This document shows, piece after piece, positions 49,503-61,621 of a stretch of 64,000 nt of DNA. The stretch's first letter is position 1; each line of letters begins with the position of its first letter. The notes beneath the pieces were generated by a model, which ran no database searches, was not told the DNA's origin, and saw only the letters and a program-made list of their open reading frames with translations. Both the position numbers and the translations under genes were made by a program. This DNA comes from Epithemia pelagica (Eukaryota > Bacillariophyta > Bacillariophyceae > Surirellales > Surirellaceae), in the NCBI GenBank assembly GCA_946965045.2, contig OX337236.1, forward strand, positions 806,001 through 870,000, read 5' to 3'.

Positions 49503-51498
49503 TCAATAGGTGGCTGACCTCGAGGGAAACAACTCATACCGTGCAGCACCCTGTGGGCCTCTCCATTTCGCCTTATTAGCTCCGAATAAATTGTACGTTT
49601 CGAGGAATTTAGTTGCTTCGACATCACCAAGCGCAAAAGAGCCGGCATTTTTGGCGACGGCGCCAACCGAATAGTCCGCATTCTCGAAAAATTCAATCAC
49701 GGAGAACATGTAGCCTGCATTCAAAGTGTGAGTCTGCCCTCTTGTGACTTGCATGAACCGCAGTTGGATTGTTGTTCCACCAGCAAACTCAACAAAGAAG
49801 ACATCACATCCTCCTTGGTTCCAAGCTGTGGGTCTACAAGCAATCGAATTACCAGTGACTTTTGAGACAAGTTTGGAGGCAATATCTCGCACCCTCTTCC
49901 TCTCCCCCTTCTTGGTTTCCTGCTTTGCAGTTGCCGACTCCAAAAGTTGGATACGGCTCTTGTTCTTTGCGTGCTCCCATGCTTCGATCGCTTCTACTTT
50001 GACAGGTGCACAGTATTGTGTAATGTGTCGTGGGTTGAAATCAACTGACTGGCGCCTTGCTGATTCCAACTGAGAAAAAAGATCGGCTTCCACAATCCAC
50101 CCTTCAAATGATGGGTTTTGAAGCGTGTCGGCGAAACGATAGAGTGCGTCAAAGCCCGCTGCTCCGGTGCTCTCCGTGAGAATCTGCACGGCGCGCTTAC
50201 TGACAAGAAAGTATTCGTCGCTCCCATCTCCACGTCTTGAGGAACCAAAGAAATAGTTAGTTGCCGCGCTTGACGTAGGACCGATAGTACCATCCAAGAT
50301 GTCCTTCCGATTCGGCGCTTTCTCGCAGAACTCTCGCAGGTACCTATCGATTCGTGATTTCGTGTAATTGAACATCCACCGGGCTGATCCTCCGCTGTAG
50401 AAGTACCGACTAGACAAAACATCAAAAATTTCGTCTTTCCCAAGAGGTTTCATTTTCTTCGTCTTGTACCACCTGCTGCTGCTCGTCGTCGTTGTCTGGA
50501 GAAACATTCATGATTAGTTTGTCATTGTTGGATTCTTCTTTGCTTAGGGTTTCATCATTGGCAGTTGACTTTCCACCGTCATCAGTATCTGGCATTTCAG
50601 AATCTGGAACTTCGTCGGCATCTGTACCATTTTCTTTCTTAGGGGCCGCGTCACCTGCTTCATCGACTTGACAAGTTTCTTCATCCACAAAGGTTGTCTT
50701 ATGGATTCCATACTCGTCATAGAAAAGTGCAGCACATGCTTCAAATAGAGGTGTCGTCTTGTCATGAGAATCGACCAGAGCTCGTTTGAACTCGTCGAGT
50801 TGCCAACTATGGACGACGTGATACGTCACGTAGTCGTTCTGGTGTGGGCGGAGCCTCTCGACTTTCGTCGAAGAGGTTACGATGGCGCGGCACTTGACAC
50901 TTGTGGCAATATGCTTTATCTAAGAACGAACATCAATCTTTTATTTTTTCCGTCAATTCTGACATACCGTCGACGACCACGGTATCCAGGGCAATTTCTT
51001 TCTGATACAAGAAAGCTTCAAATAGATCGCCGCCAAAATGCAAACTAATTGGGGCAAAATGACGCCCTTGGAAGTACACCGTGGACACTGGCAGACAAAA
51101 AGAATCCAATGAAATCCACAACATATTCCTCCCATCATCTTTAGCTGCCAGTTCGAGTACTTTTCGCCAGACCGAACAAGACTTTCCGATACCGGGTTGT
51201 CCTTGCAGTTCCAGGATCTTCTTTCCTCCAAGCTGATCCATAGCCTGCCATACGTCTTCGACTTCCTTTCGTTTGTAGAAAATATCGCAGGCGGTGGAAG
51301 CCTTGTTGTCACTGTCTTTTACCACCAACCCCGCCAACTCCATGAGAGGGACGCGAAAGAAACCCTCGTCATCGGTTCCAACAAAGCCGAATCAATGGTC
51401 TCCACTGACACATTTTCACTGAGCGGAGGCTCGAATGGCTGCTGATACTTCTCAAGGGCAGCAAGTGCTTTCTTGAGCATTTGCTTCGGATCAGTCAT
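49503..51498 (-). pseudogene. Crinkler/RHS-type P-loop NTPase plus REase-like nuclease, apparently frame-broken
   Basis: The minus-strand pieces fit the eukaryotic Crinkler/RHS effector class (NTPase domain followed by a restriction-endonuclease-fold domain). From an ATG at 51498 a ~40-codon leader is open. Near 51370-51385 the conserved frame continues in a different phase, with a TGA upstream in that phase. The NTPase part (51343-50933) has a P-loop Gly-x-Pro-Gly-x-Gly-Lys-Ser near 51190 and a Walker B-like VVVDG near 50968. A normal intron seems to follow (donor GTATGT near 50963, acceptor CTTAG near 50920). The next frame runs to 50422 through an acidic insert. A second phase change lies at about 50445-50510, after which the nuclease part runs to 49503, with a Glu, W-N-Q-G-G-C-D and Q-V-T core (~49760-50090). 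Both phase changes lack plausible introns. Either this is a decayed gene or there are two sequence errors. Confidence 0.68.
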
Positions 51499-51937
51499 TT
51501 TAGTTCGAGAAGCCCTTTTGGGAGTTATTCAAGAAGAGAAGAGAGAAGGTATCTACCGCAGCCACACGGCGGTCCCATTTTCTTCAAAATCTCAATCGAC
51601 GTCATATAGAGATTGATCAATTAGCAACAAGAATCGTGGCGATTCGGGGGGCAGTGACATATGAATGCAAGCTGCGAGAGATCGTACGAAAGGCTCCTTC
51701 CTTCCTTGTACGCGATGACAGAAAATGAGCTGACATATAACAGAGACGAATCCAAAAGCTGTCTCCATGACCTCGAGCGTACAATGAGCTTGCTCGCAAT
51801 GTATCTGCAATCTGCATTTGTCGTTTGCACTTTGCACACTAAAATGCCCACTATAGCTCCAAAGTTAGTCTCCCCCCAATCCGACTTTTGCCCCCCCCCC
51901 TTACATCTTTCTCAAAGTAACCCGAAAAAGGTCGACC
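51499..51937. promoter_or_regulatory. Divergent intergenic region
   Basis: These 440 bases separate the NTPase-nuclease gene from the START gene. A run of ten C residues lies at about 51891-51900, some 40 bases before the START ATG. No gene is called. Confidence 0.4.
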
Positions 51938-53110
51938 ATGACGGAAAACAATGCAAATGCAGACCAAGAACAGGACCTTGCTCTGATCAAGCAAGCAGAA
52001 GCAGACTTGGCGGAGGAAAAGTTTCTCGCGGCAGGACGGCTGTTGCGACAAGTAAAGGATACATCACTTCTTCAACCACAACATCAAGAATGTTTACAAA
52101 TCGCCAACGAGTTCGAGCTGGCCATGGAGGACTTGGTGCAAACGACGCCCGAAAAGGATGGTTGGACAAAGCAAACAGAACGTCATAATCAAAAGTTCGA
52201 TACAGCCATATACTACAAGGTTAACCCCCAAAATCACCAACTCACCTGTCTCATGGAGGCTGCCGTTCCGAGCAGTTTGTTGGTCCCATTGCTGTCTATC
52301 ATGAATGAATGTGCACTGTATGGAACCTGGATGCCCAGCTGGAAACGCCCCTTTCGGGTGGGATATCGGAAAACAGATGTGCTCAAGGAAATGGGGCGTG
52401 GCAATTTGATCAATCATGTAGTTGTGGATCTACCGCCACCCTATCATGCACGCGATCTTGTCTTGTTGTAAGAGAAACAGTTTGTTTCTAACCGTTGTTG
52501 TTGGAATTCCCCAGCCTTGTTCTCAAGGTGTACTCATGTACTTTTTGTGCCTTGTCTGTCATCACTCTTGCGTCCTTGGAATGTTTTCTTGCTCGTGTAT
52601 GCATGTTTCTGGACTTCCAGAGCACGTGCCATTGATGAGATTGACACCCCTTCTCCCAAAATTGTGATTCGAGCCAAATCGTTGCAGTCGAGTGACGATG
52701 ATCCCTGCGTCCCCGAACCAGGACGCCATGTGGTTCGTATGGATATGGATTCAAGCTTTGTCTTTCAAGCCTGTCCTCACGATCACCCCTTGCTCCAGCA
52801 TTCCAAGATCCAGTATCCCGAAGACGAACGGATTCTTTTGTTTATGGTGAAGCAAACGGTGGACGCCCATGTGAGCTATGTGCCATTGAGCATCATCAAC
52901 TTTTTCACACGACAGTTTCTTCATGGTCTACTCATGAGCTTTCTCACGGTGGGAGAAGAAGTTCGCGATGGACAACGTCCACAACATCAGGAGGCGATTC
53001 AGTCAAAGCCAGAACTGTACAAGTGGGTTTCCGAGAGAGCCAACGTCATGTTTGAAAAACTCGAGCACCAAACACATAATGAACAGGACGCGCTCAACAA
53101 TTCAAGTTGA
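51938..53110 (+). CDS. START-domain lipid-transfer-like protein
   Basis: Exons 51938-52467 and 52621-53110 flank a 153-bp intron (GTAAGAG … GACTTCCAG). The join completes HARDLVLLARAIDEID, as expected in START domains, where a R-D-L-V block is followed by the next strand. The protein has 339 residues. An N-terminal helical section (~1-65) precedes the START fold, with AIYYKVNPQNHQLTCLMEA, MNECALYGTWMPSW, KIVIRAKSL, HVVRMDMDSSFVFQAC and a final amphipathic helix around SIINFFTRQFLHGLLMSFL. START proteins bind a lipid or sterol in a deep cavity; the ligand cannot be predicted. No membrane anchor or targeting peptide is visible. The last 50 residues are hydrophilic. Confidence 0.8.
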
Positions 53111-53702
53111 CTTGTCGACAATCTGGTGAGACAACCGGAAATGATGTATATGGTTTGTGCAAAGAATATATAGACTTTTCATTGAGACTAGATATGAGGA
53201 AAAGTCGTTTCTTGTCCTTATCTGACCATGCTTGAAGCCCGTGGGTTTCTGTATTTGTTCCGAAGAACTCATTTACTTGTATGGTCATAAATGGTAACTG
53301 GTACCGTTCCGGATTTTAAAAAAACGTCATGCCGATAAGTTGCTATTCCCGTCATTTTGAGTGAACACGAGCATTGCAGGTCGTCTGTAAAACTAACTTA
53401 TCAAGGCAGGCATGAATAAAGTTGCTCAAGAAAGTCAGCATTGTATAGGGTCGTCACGGGGATGATGCGGGCAGACAGAATTGCCCAGAGGTCCTGACCT
53501 GTGGCCTGTCGCTTGCTCTTCATCCATGACACTAGAAACGTCCCTTCGGCCTGGAACTCTTTTGTCATCATGCTCTGGAGAAAACCTACTCCTCATGTGG
53601 CAGAACCGATCAAATTGTCGTATACAGCTGTTCCCATGACAAACACTGTTTCTTTCACTGAGATTCGACGTCGAACGATTTATTGACTAACGAGAGAAAG
53701 CT
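53111..53702. other. Intergenic between convergent genes
   Basis: These 590 bases lie between convergent stops and contain no supported gene. Confidence 0.5.
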
Positions 53703-56312
53703 TCAAGCCTGACTCTCTCTTTTTAGTTTTGCACCCTCTTTGTAAAAGGCTCGAGCAAAATCAACAAAGGAAAGAAACCCAACACCATCAAGGTCCGCCA
53801 TTTGTTTCCACCGTTCTGCGGTTTCATCGTCGATAGGTTCACCACTTTTTCGTAGAAATACTTCCTCCAGCTCATACACGGGCAAAAATTTCTCTTCTGT
53901 TGCGTCAGGTAAGGATGAGAACACGTCATAGAGGCGTATAATCTCTTCTTGAGCACAACCAAACTCTTCACAAATTGCCGTCAATCGAGCCTCAGGGATT
54001 CCCGGAATGGGCTCCTTTTCGGGATAGGCATCGTCCCGTTGCGTGTCTTCGATAGAGGCCAGCATTTGTCGATACTTGGACCACTCGGGCAAATCCTCAA
54101 TCGCTCCCAACAAGACTGCAAATCTCAAGGCTGATTCGGTCCGTTCGCTGACAACTTCAGTGGCACCCGCCGCAATCAAATCATCTCCAGACACAGACTG
54201 TCCGCTAATCACCCGAGAGTAAATTGGTGTCCCACTTTTCAATCCTTCTCGTAAACGTGTGCAGGCTTCCAATCTTTGGGCCTCGGAACGAAAGGCTACC
54301 ACCACACCTTTGGGATCAATCACTCCAGCGGCACGAAGTAGTTCCGGTGAGGCTGCGTTACCATAGACAACATTGATACCATCCAACAGACCAGCAGCCA
54401 CTCGTGATGGATTCAAATCAAAGGCTACAAGTCCACCATTCTTGGCAAAGCCCGCAGCGTCCAGGACCTCGTACATTTCTCGACCAAACTCGGTGTACCC
54501 ACAAATGACAATGGCATCCTCCGCTATTTTGACATTCATTTTCTTCATCTCCACGAGCGGGCCTGGACCGTGAGAAATGGCTTGAGCCAAGTATCCTTGC
54601 GCCATTCCAACTTCCCATTCTTCTCTTGAAATAGATCCATCGGCATTGGTATCAAACGATTGGAAAATTTCCGCCACGGGAAACGGACTCAATCCGCGAT
54701 CCAAAAGTGCGCTGCGAAGTTCTTCGTATTCAATGGATCCCGACTTGTCCGTGTCGATTTTGTCAAACAGTTCACTATCTTGTTTCAAGCTGGTGTTCTG
54801 CTCCATGGAAAATACATTGTCATCCGATTTTTCCAACACATTGGCCACAGCTGCCGCAATCTCCGCCAACAAGGGCGTGAGCGACATGGAAATGATCACG
54901 GATGCCGTCAAGAGCTTGGAAAGCTGACTGGTCAACAAGCCCAAATCCCGCGCGAGATTGAGCAAGACCAAGGAAAATTCTCCACCACCAGACAGTGTTA
55001 TGGCCACTCGGGCCGTTTGAGCCCGCGTTTTGCCCATGGCAGGTCCCGCCAAGTACAGGACCATGGCCTTGACGGCAATAAAGACGGAAATTCCCAACAT
55101 GAGAGTGGGAAAATCGGAGAGTATTACATTGGGATCCAAACTTGCACCGGCTGACACAAAGAATATTCCCAACAAGAGACCTTCAAATGGCTGAATGTCA
55201 GCTTTGATTTGGGCCCGATACCGATTGTTGGCCAACAAGACGCCGGCTGCAAACGCACCCGTCGTTGCCGATAACCCCAAGGCATCGGCTGCCTGCCCCA
55301 TGCTCACAGCAACCAACAAGGCCGCAGCCACAAATGTTTCCGTGGACCGAGCTTCGGCGACCACGTCAAAAATCTTTTTCAATACCCAGGATCCAGCGTA
55401 TAGAACGGCACCAAACCCAACCGTTGCCTTGGCGATTAAAATGCCAAATTCAGCCATGGTCTGTGGTCCTTCCCCGGCCACCAGAGGTAGAATGACCAAT
55501 AGTGGCGCCACTGCCAAATCTTGTAGCAGTAACACTGAGAGGGCAGCAATTCCCTCTGGACGATCTTCCCAGCCTTTTTCTTTCAAAACGGGTAGCACAA
55601 AAGCCGAGGACGACAAAGCTCCAGCTGCTGCGATACAAAAGGACTCCTCTGGCGACTGAAACAATGCTGTCAAGGACTGGTCCATTTGGAGAATAGCCGG
55701 AACGTATGGACCGGCAGCTACCAACATGACAAACAAGAGCCCCATCGACGCCAGCAACTGCACAACACCGAGCTTGCCAAAGGCTCCCAATTGTTTGATG
55801 CGGTCCGGAGATAAATTGAGACCCTCGGCAAACAGCAGAAACAAAATGCCAAAGTCTCCGAGTTCAATGTCGGACTCGGTGTTCCCAAAAACGTGAATGC
55901 CATAGGGTCCCATGACAAAACCAGCAATCAAATATCCCAAAACAGGCGTGACATTCAACAAGCGCGAGATTGGAACTACAATCACGGTGGTGGCCAGGAA
56001 CACCAAAAGGTCGTGACCCAAGGAATCCAAAAACGCGGTCTCACTCATTCGCCGTTCGGCCAGTTCCAAGGTGGACTGCATGATACTCGGTGGCGAGACG
56101 GAAGCAAAGCCATGGAACATATCGGCGATACCAGCACCACCTGAATGGAGAACATCTGGAAGCGCCAAGTTCAGCGCAGTACCACTTCGATCAGGCGGTG
56201 CCAATGAAAATGACTTGGACCAGACATTTTCCATTCTCCTGCTAGCAGACGCTTTCTGGTGTGTGAAGCCTTGTGCCATAAGAGGACAACAGAGCACCAC
56301 TAGAGACATCAT
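53703..56312 (-). CDS. KEA3: KEA3-like K+/H+ antiporter with EF-hands and RCK domain
   Basis: From the ATG at 56312 the protein has 869 residues. A signal peptide (MMSLVVLCCPLMAQGF) with a Gly-Phe ASAF-like junction suggests plastid import. Residues ~100-490 are a CPA2 transporter with many helices, including VLGYLIAGFVMGPYGI, GILFLLFAEGLNLS, LLLQDLAVAPLLVILPL (with the conserved Gln-Asp) and VAITLSGGGEFSLVLL. Two canonical EF-hands follow: DTDKSGSIEYEE (~516) and DTNADGSISREE (~552). An RCK/TrkA-N domain starts at AIVICGYTEFGREMYEVL (~600). A degenerate EF-like loop, DLDGVGFLSFVDF, lies near the C-terminus. KEA3 exchanges K+ for H+ across the thylakoid and tunes the pH gradient; diatom KEA3 is known to carry EF-hands. 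The frame is open to an upstream ATG at 56396, which would put 28 residues before the signal peptide. Confidence 0.93.
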   Translation of the reverse strand: MMSLVVLCCPLMAQGFTHQKASASRRMENVWSKSFSLAPPDRSGTALNLALPDVLHSGGAGIADMFHGFASVSPPSIMQSTLELAERRMSETAFLDSLGHDLLVFLATTVIVVPISRLLNVTPVLGYLIAGFVMGPYGIHVFGNTESDIELGDFGILFLLFAEGLNLSPDRIKQLGAFGKLGVVQLLASMGLLFVMLVAAGPYVPAILQMDQSLTALFQSPEESFCIAAAGALSSSAFVLPVLKEKGWEDRPEGIAALSVLLLQDLAVAPLLVILPLVAGEGPQTMAEFGILIAKATVGFGAVLYAGSWVLKKIFDVVAEARSTETFVAAALLVAVSMGQAADALGLSATTGAFAAGVLLANNRYRAQIKADIQPFEGLLLGIFFVSAGASLDPNVILSDFPTLMLGISVFIAVKAMVLYLAGPAMGKTRAQTARVAITLSGGGEFSLVLLNLARDLGLLTSQLSKLLTASVIISMSLTPLLAEIAAAVANVLEKSDDNVFSMEQNTSLKQDSELFDKIDTDKSGSIEYEELRSALLDRGLSPFPVAEIFQSFDTNADGSISREEWEVGMAQGYLAQAISHGPGPLVEMKKMNVKIAEDAIVICGYTEFGREMYEVLDAAGFAKNGGLVAFDLNPSRVAAGLLDGINVVYGNAASPELLRAAGVIDPKGVVVAFRSEAQRLEACTRLREGLKSGTPIYSRVISGQSVSGDDLIAAGATEVVSERTESALRFAVLLGAIEDLPEWSKYRQMLASIEDTQRDDAYPEKEPIPGIPEARLTAICEEFGCAQEEIIRLYDVFSSLPDATEEKFLPVYELEEVFLRKSGEPIDDETAERWKQMADLDGVGFLSFVDFARAFYKEGAKLKRESQA

Positions 56313-56998
56313 TCTCCACCATATTATGTTATCTCCCCTGTGAGATGGAGAGACACCAAATCGATGGGCTCTCGAATGAAGAGCATGCTCTCTCATTTCC
56401 ACAAGTTGCGAAGGAAGAGGATGGGAAAGAGAGAAAAGGTTTGGAGTACAAAGTTGTCGCGATGTATTCTAGCACCATTAACATCCAACTTCCACGACGA
56501 CCACAACGACAACGACGATGACGACCATCAACATCGCATCTCGTGCCCAATAAGATGTGCGGTGGTGGTGGCAGGCGTTCCAAAACAATTGAGTTCCTCT
56601 TTAGATTTAAGTGCACGTCATAATAAATCGATGACATCATTATTCTTTTTGGGGTCAACTTCACTTTTGACCTACCAGTTCTCTTGTTTGGGAAATTGAG
56701 GGGTAGCGAGTAGCGAGAGAGAGGATAGAGGATGGAGAACATAATATCATACCTTCTTTTATCTCCTATTGCAACTTTAGAAATGGGTACAGAGCGTCTG
56801 AGACGGCAAAGGACTACTCCTGGCAACGTCTGAAGAAATAGAAAACTCTGTGAAAAGCGAATGTTTCGCTGTTGAACAATCAGTAACACTATAATGGAGG
56901 GGCGACCTGTGGAGCTGCAGTAGATATCCTGTTATGATGATGGATTAATCAATGTTGCTGCTTTCGAATGATTGATCTAAATCGGCCCCCCATGCGAT
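56313..56998. other. Intergenic, no gene seen
   Basis: About 690 bases between the KEA start and the NOL6 stop, both minus-strand. AT-rich in the second half. No gene is supported. Confidence 0.5.
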
Positions 56999-59900
56999 CT
57001 ACTTTGATGAGTCGTCACCAGAAGAGGATTCGTCTTTGTCGTCCTCGTCATCACTTGCATCCTCGGTCATATGTGCCGATCCTCGTTTCCCACTCGTTTT
57101 GTGTTGCGGGACAATCTCCATTCCATAATCAAAGACTTTTTGGCCCACCACCATATCCTTTGTAAAGCACATCAACTCCCGCAAAATATCACTCACGCTG
57201 AGAGTCACAAATGTATCCTTTTGCCACTCTTTTTCCACGACAGGTCGGGCATACTCGGACGAAATTGCCGAGAAGGATTTTGGAGCAAACAGGTTGGGTC
57301 TCCACAACACGGTTACAACCTCTGGGCAACATCCATTGTACCAGAACACTGCAAATTGACCCAGTTCTTGACGTATTCGGTTCACCATCTCATCAATGGG
57401 GTTCCACTCCAGCAATAGAGAGGAAGATTGATCTTCCTGGTCCATCAAGTTTTTGTAAACCTTGATTTGCATTGCTTTAGGGCCCAAGTAGCGACTGTAC
57501 ATGCTTCGTGAGTAGGAGCTTTGCCATACCCCAAGTTTGTCGTTTCGTCGTATAGACAAGTCCGACTCTGTCGAAGAGGAAGATTCTTTGTCGAGTATCA
57601 AATCAGAATCGACTCGAAGAAGAACGCTAAATGCTTGAAACGATTTGCTCGATTCTTGGAACAGGGCCGAACCACAACTTCTCAGATCTGTCCGTGAACC
57701 TCCGGCAAGAATTCCCAACATGAACTGATACGACCGTTCGGCTAGCTGCCTCATTCGGCCCAGACTAACTTTTTCGGGAGCGTGATACGTGTAGGACGGG
57801 CGCCACCGAGCAAACTGATCAAGAACGTTGCGTGAAGTGGCCTTGATTCCTACCCCTTCAGTGTCATTGTCGCCGATATCGTCCAGTGCCCCTCTGTCAT
57901 AAGGGGCAACAATAAACATTGGCGGGCCCAAGGTTCTCTCCGGACCTCGCAATGCATCAAATTCTTTCTTGATTTCCACGTGATCGTCATCGTTCAAGTG
58001 ATCATGCGGGTCTATGACCAAGGGCTCGCCCTCCCAGTCGTGCGAGGAGAGCAACCGAAAAAATCTCATCAATCCAGCCACCATGGTCCCGGGGGCATTC
58101 AGAGAAGAATTCTTACTGGTGTAGACGTAAGCTACTAGCAGCTCAACCGCTTCAAAAGGTATCAATCCCGTAAACAAATGGGCCGATAGCCATCGATGTG
58201 CCGCACGGACCACCGTACTTGACGAGGGATGACTGTTGTAAACACCGTGTACCATGGAATGGTGCTTGGCCGCGACTACATGCTGGTTGGTCAATGCTTT
58301 CAACAAAGTTAGGGCCTCGTCGCTTGGTTGGATCATCTCTCCCAAGAACTTTAACTCAGGGTCAGCTCGAACAAATACGCGGAACACATAGCCCTTGTAG
58401 CAGATATCGGCGTAATCCGGAGTCACATACGTCGCTGCTGATGCAAAGCCTTTGTGTTGCATTTCCTTAATCCCATTCACGAGTTGCAGCAACATGGCAG
58501 TTTTGGCTGCCCCAATGGCTCGAATGTCTGTTGGCCATTTGGAAGACGATCCGAACCTAATCTGAATTCGAATAGGAGTGGAGCTTATCACACCAGAAAC
58601 CTTGTGAAACCCAGGAAGTGATGGTCCGCCAAGTAATGGGTGAGGAATGGGCGGAAATAGTTCAGCGTAGCGCAAAACGGGGCTCAACGGTTCAACGGCA
58701 TCGATTTGCAAGGGGATGCCCAATCGGGATTGAAATTTGTCACTTCCTGGAACGGATAATGTAGGAAGGCTCTCATTGCGAAGAAAACTCGACAACTCCT
58801 CGAAAGCTTTCATCGCCCACTTATGTGCCACAAGTGGATTAAATGTGACTGTCGTATTGTCATCGGGAATAACACCGTCCACAGTCGAAAGTAGGTTGCG
58901 CAGCGCAAAGCTGGCCGTAGTGCCCTTGTCTTTTCGAAGAAAGTGTTGCTTGAGAATGTGTCGAATGATGCGTTCCACAATACCTCCTTGGACCTGGTCA
59001 TCGTTTTGGAAACGAACGTAGGAAGCGTCCGAATCTTCCTTGTCCTTTCCTGTGCCATCCCAAACCACAGCATAGACAATTGCTCCATCTTTGAAACGCC
59101 GTAGTTGAGCCCGGTCTTTTCCCCAAAGTTCCACAAACCGTTGTGTTGCCTCCACAGTGTCTGCCGATGGTCCTCGGTCCACGGTTCGAAAACAAGTGTC
59201 TGAGTTCAACGACAGACCAAGCACTAGGTCCTCACGACCGTTTGGTGATGACAGTTTTGCCGTTATTCCCTGAGATGGCAAAGCCTTGTTGGACACTGGA
59301 TAACAAGGAATCTCGTCCGAATCGTCCAAGCCAATACGGCCGCTGGTGGTGGTGGTGGTCGACGACACGCGTCCATTACCAGAGGATAAGAGCTGGATAT
59401 CCACCACACGGTCTCCCAGGGCCGCTCTCAAAACACGAATAAGTCCTCGAGCAATACTCTCATAATCACCTACATCATTCCGGTCGTTTCCCCATAACGT
59501 CGACGACTTGAATGAAATATCCTTGAGTGGAATTTGCAAGTATGCGTCGTATTGTTGGAAGAATCGTACTTCTGTCATGAACAAAAGCGGAAAGGGTTTT
59601 GTAACATGTTTGGAGTGGACAAAGTCTAATCCCTGTTGGGCATGGCGCTGCAAGGACCGCATATAGGCGGGGGAGATCCGACCAAGGTAATTGTGTGTCA
59701 TGGAAGAGTCCAGAAAGACAGGTCCTAACGTGTAAGTGGTCTCGTAGAGTTCCAAAAGTGTTTTTGGATCATTGGGCGTCAAGGGTGATTCCTTGGTCTG
59801 CCTCGCATACACGAGCGCCATTTCCGCCTCGGCAATGGTTTGGATCATTGATTTTTCATCCTTTGGTAGTACAAGAACGGTCCGTTTCCGTCGACTTGTT

Positions 59901-61498
59901 TCAACGGTACGGAATCCACCTTCCGATGGAGCTTTTCGAATCAAATTATTCTCATTTTCAGATGGAGCGATTCGTGGTTTGCTCTCGCGTTCGCCCAGCC
60001 AATCGGTTTCGGCCCATAATTTCAACAAGGCCGTCAAGACATGTGATGCGCTCATTCGTGGACCGGCCAGTTTGGTGCGATAAATGTACAGAACCAGGAG
60101 TGCAATGTGCTCCGTGCAAAGGCCATCATGTCGATTCAGCAAACCACGTTGCAGACACCAGATTTTGGCCAAGACAACAACATCATTCCAATGGGGGTAC
60201 TTTTCCTTGAGCGCTCGACTATGTGACTCGAGATCTGGCGCAAAGCAGTGGGCCGCAGTTTCCGTCAACTGATAATTGTACATGTGTGAGTACTGATTGG
60301 AACTGGACAAGTTGCAGCGATTGGGAACCAGCCGAATTTGAGGTTGAATCCAATCCAACGTGTCCATTCCAAAGTGCAACTCAACCCGAAAACGTAGACG
60401 TTGCGTTTTCGGACGTGTGTTGTTGTTCTCGTTTCCATGAGCATGTTTGGCACGTTTGTTGCCTTTCTTATTCTTGTTATTGTGATTGTCGTCTGTAGTT
60501 TCGGCAGTCGGAGGAAGTAACAGCAAGGTGGGTGCATTCTCCGATCCCCTCCAGTATACGGAACCAACTGTTGAGGCATACTTTTTGAGGGAAAGATGTT
60601 GGCTGACACTCCAAATAATGGCATTTCGTTTCTGTTGAAGCAAACGTCATGGTTTTAGCAGCTCTGATTCTTGCGCAACAAAATCTCCAATGGATACACA
60701 CATACGTACATCAATACACCTGTTTTTCATATAGTCCTTGGATTCCATAATGTCTCGGGTCGGAAGCAGGACCATGAGCTCCAAGGTGGGTAATACTTGA
60801 GCATTGCCAAAGAGTTTGGTGAAGCCCATGTTGGCAGCATAGCAACCCTTGGGTTGGACCTTGAGCTTGGACTTGGACGACAAGTTTTTCCATGTGCGAT
60901 GCTTGTCGGATCGAAAGGCAAATGGACAGGCCGGATCCTGAACGGCAAGGTCGGACAGGGAAATGTTGTCTTCCAAAATCCGACGGATATCTTGAACATA
61001 GTCGTTGGCAATGGCCACCCACTTGGCCGAGGACGAGGACAGTGCCCTGGTCATTGTGGAATCCGTAGGATCCAACGACAAGACTGTTTCGTTCAAAAGT
61101 TCATCCATCTGTAAGCGAAGCAAATTGGATTTGTGCAAATCGACGACGCGATCGGCCGCTGTGGTATCCACCATGTCCAAAAACTCGGCATCGGTAGCCG
61201 TCACGGATTTTCGATGGGGAACATACGGACTACCAGAGTAACTCCCATCTCCTGATCTAGTAGGACCTGTTGCGTCCTCTTCATCCATGGCGTGATTCTC
61301 CATTGAATCGTTCTTCATCATTGTCGAAATCAGATCCGTACCACAAAAGTTGAGATTATTTTTTATTGGTCCGGAGTCCGTGCGACTGAGACTGACAGAT
61401 GACAGACTCCTTCGCGCGAGCGACTGAGAAATAGCGCGTGCCAAGTGACCGGCCTGCTCTTCTTTAGCGGAGTGATCCTGCGCCGTGACATGATACAT
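56999..61498 (-). CDS. NOL6: Nrap/NOL6/UTP22 ribosome-biogenesis protein
   Basis: Exon 1 is 60710-61498 (263 codons) and exon 2 is 56999-60631, with a 78-bp intron (GTACGT … CTTCAACAG). The total is about 1,473 residues, a little longer than the ~1,150-1,240 typical of the family. The join restores DYMKNRCIDKRNAIIWSVS, the start of the Nrap core where a Lys-Arg follows a short loop. Family blocks include VLPTLELMVLLPTRDIMES in exon 1, then HWNDVVVLAKIWCLQRGL, LLFMTEVRFFQQYDAYLQIP, LWGKDRAQLRRFKDGAIVYA and EAVELLVAYVYTSKN. This is a nucleotidyltransferase-like fold protein of the small-subunit processome (UTP-C), acting in 18S rRNA maturation in the nucleolus. The C-terminus is acidic Asp/Glu/Ser. 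The exact start is uncertain because several Met lie in the first 75 disordered residues. Confidence 0.92.
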
Positions 61499-61621
61499 GA
61501 TATATAATCATGATCCGTCCTCCGACAATGAACACACCCGTTGTTTTTTTCTTGTTGTCGCTTCGGAGACCGTCTCCCTAAATAGAGCACTCCCAAATAT
61601 CTTAGTTGTTCAAAGTCCACT
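61499..61621. promoter_or_regulatory. Compact divergent promoter
   Basis: Only 123 bases separate the NOL6 and glycosyltransferase-like start codons, so both promoters must share this segment or extend into 5' coding DNA. Confidence 0.5.

Noticed and set aside
49503-51498. Three separate small genes in place of one NTPase-nuclease gene
   Set aside because: The pieces are colinear with one known architecture, share strand and direction, and none has its own plausible start and domain boundary.
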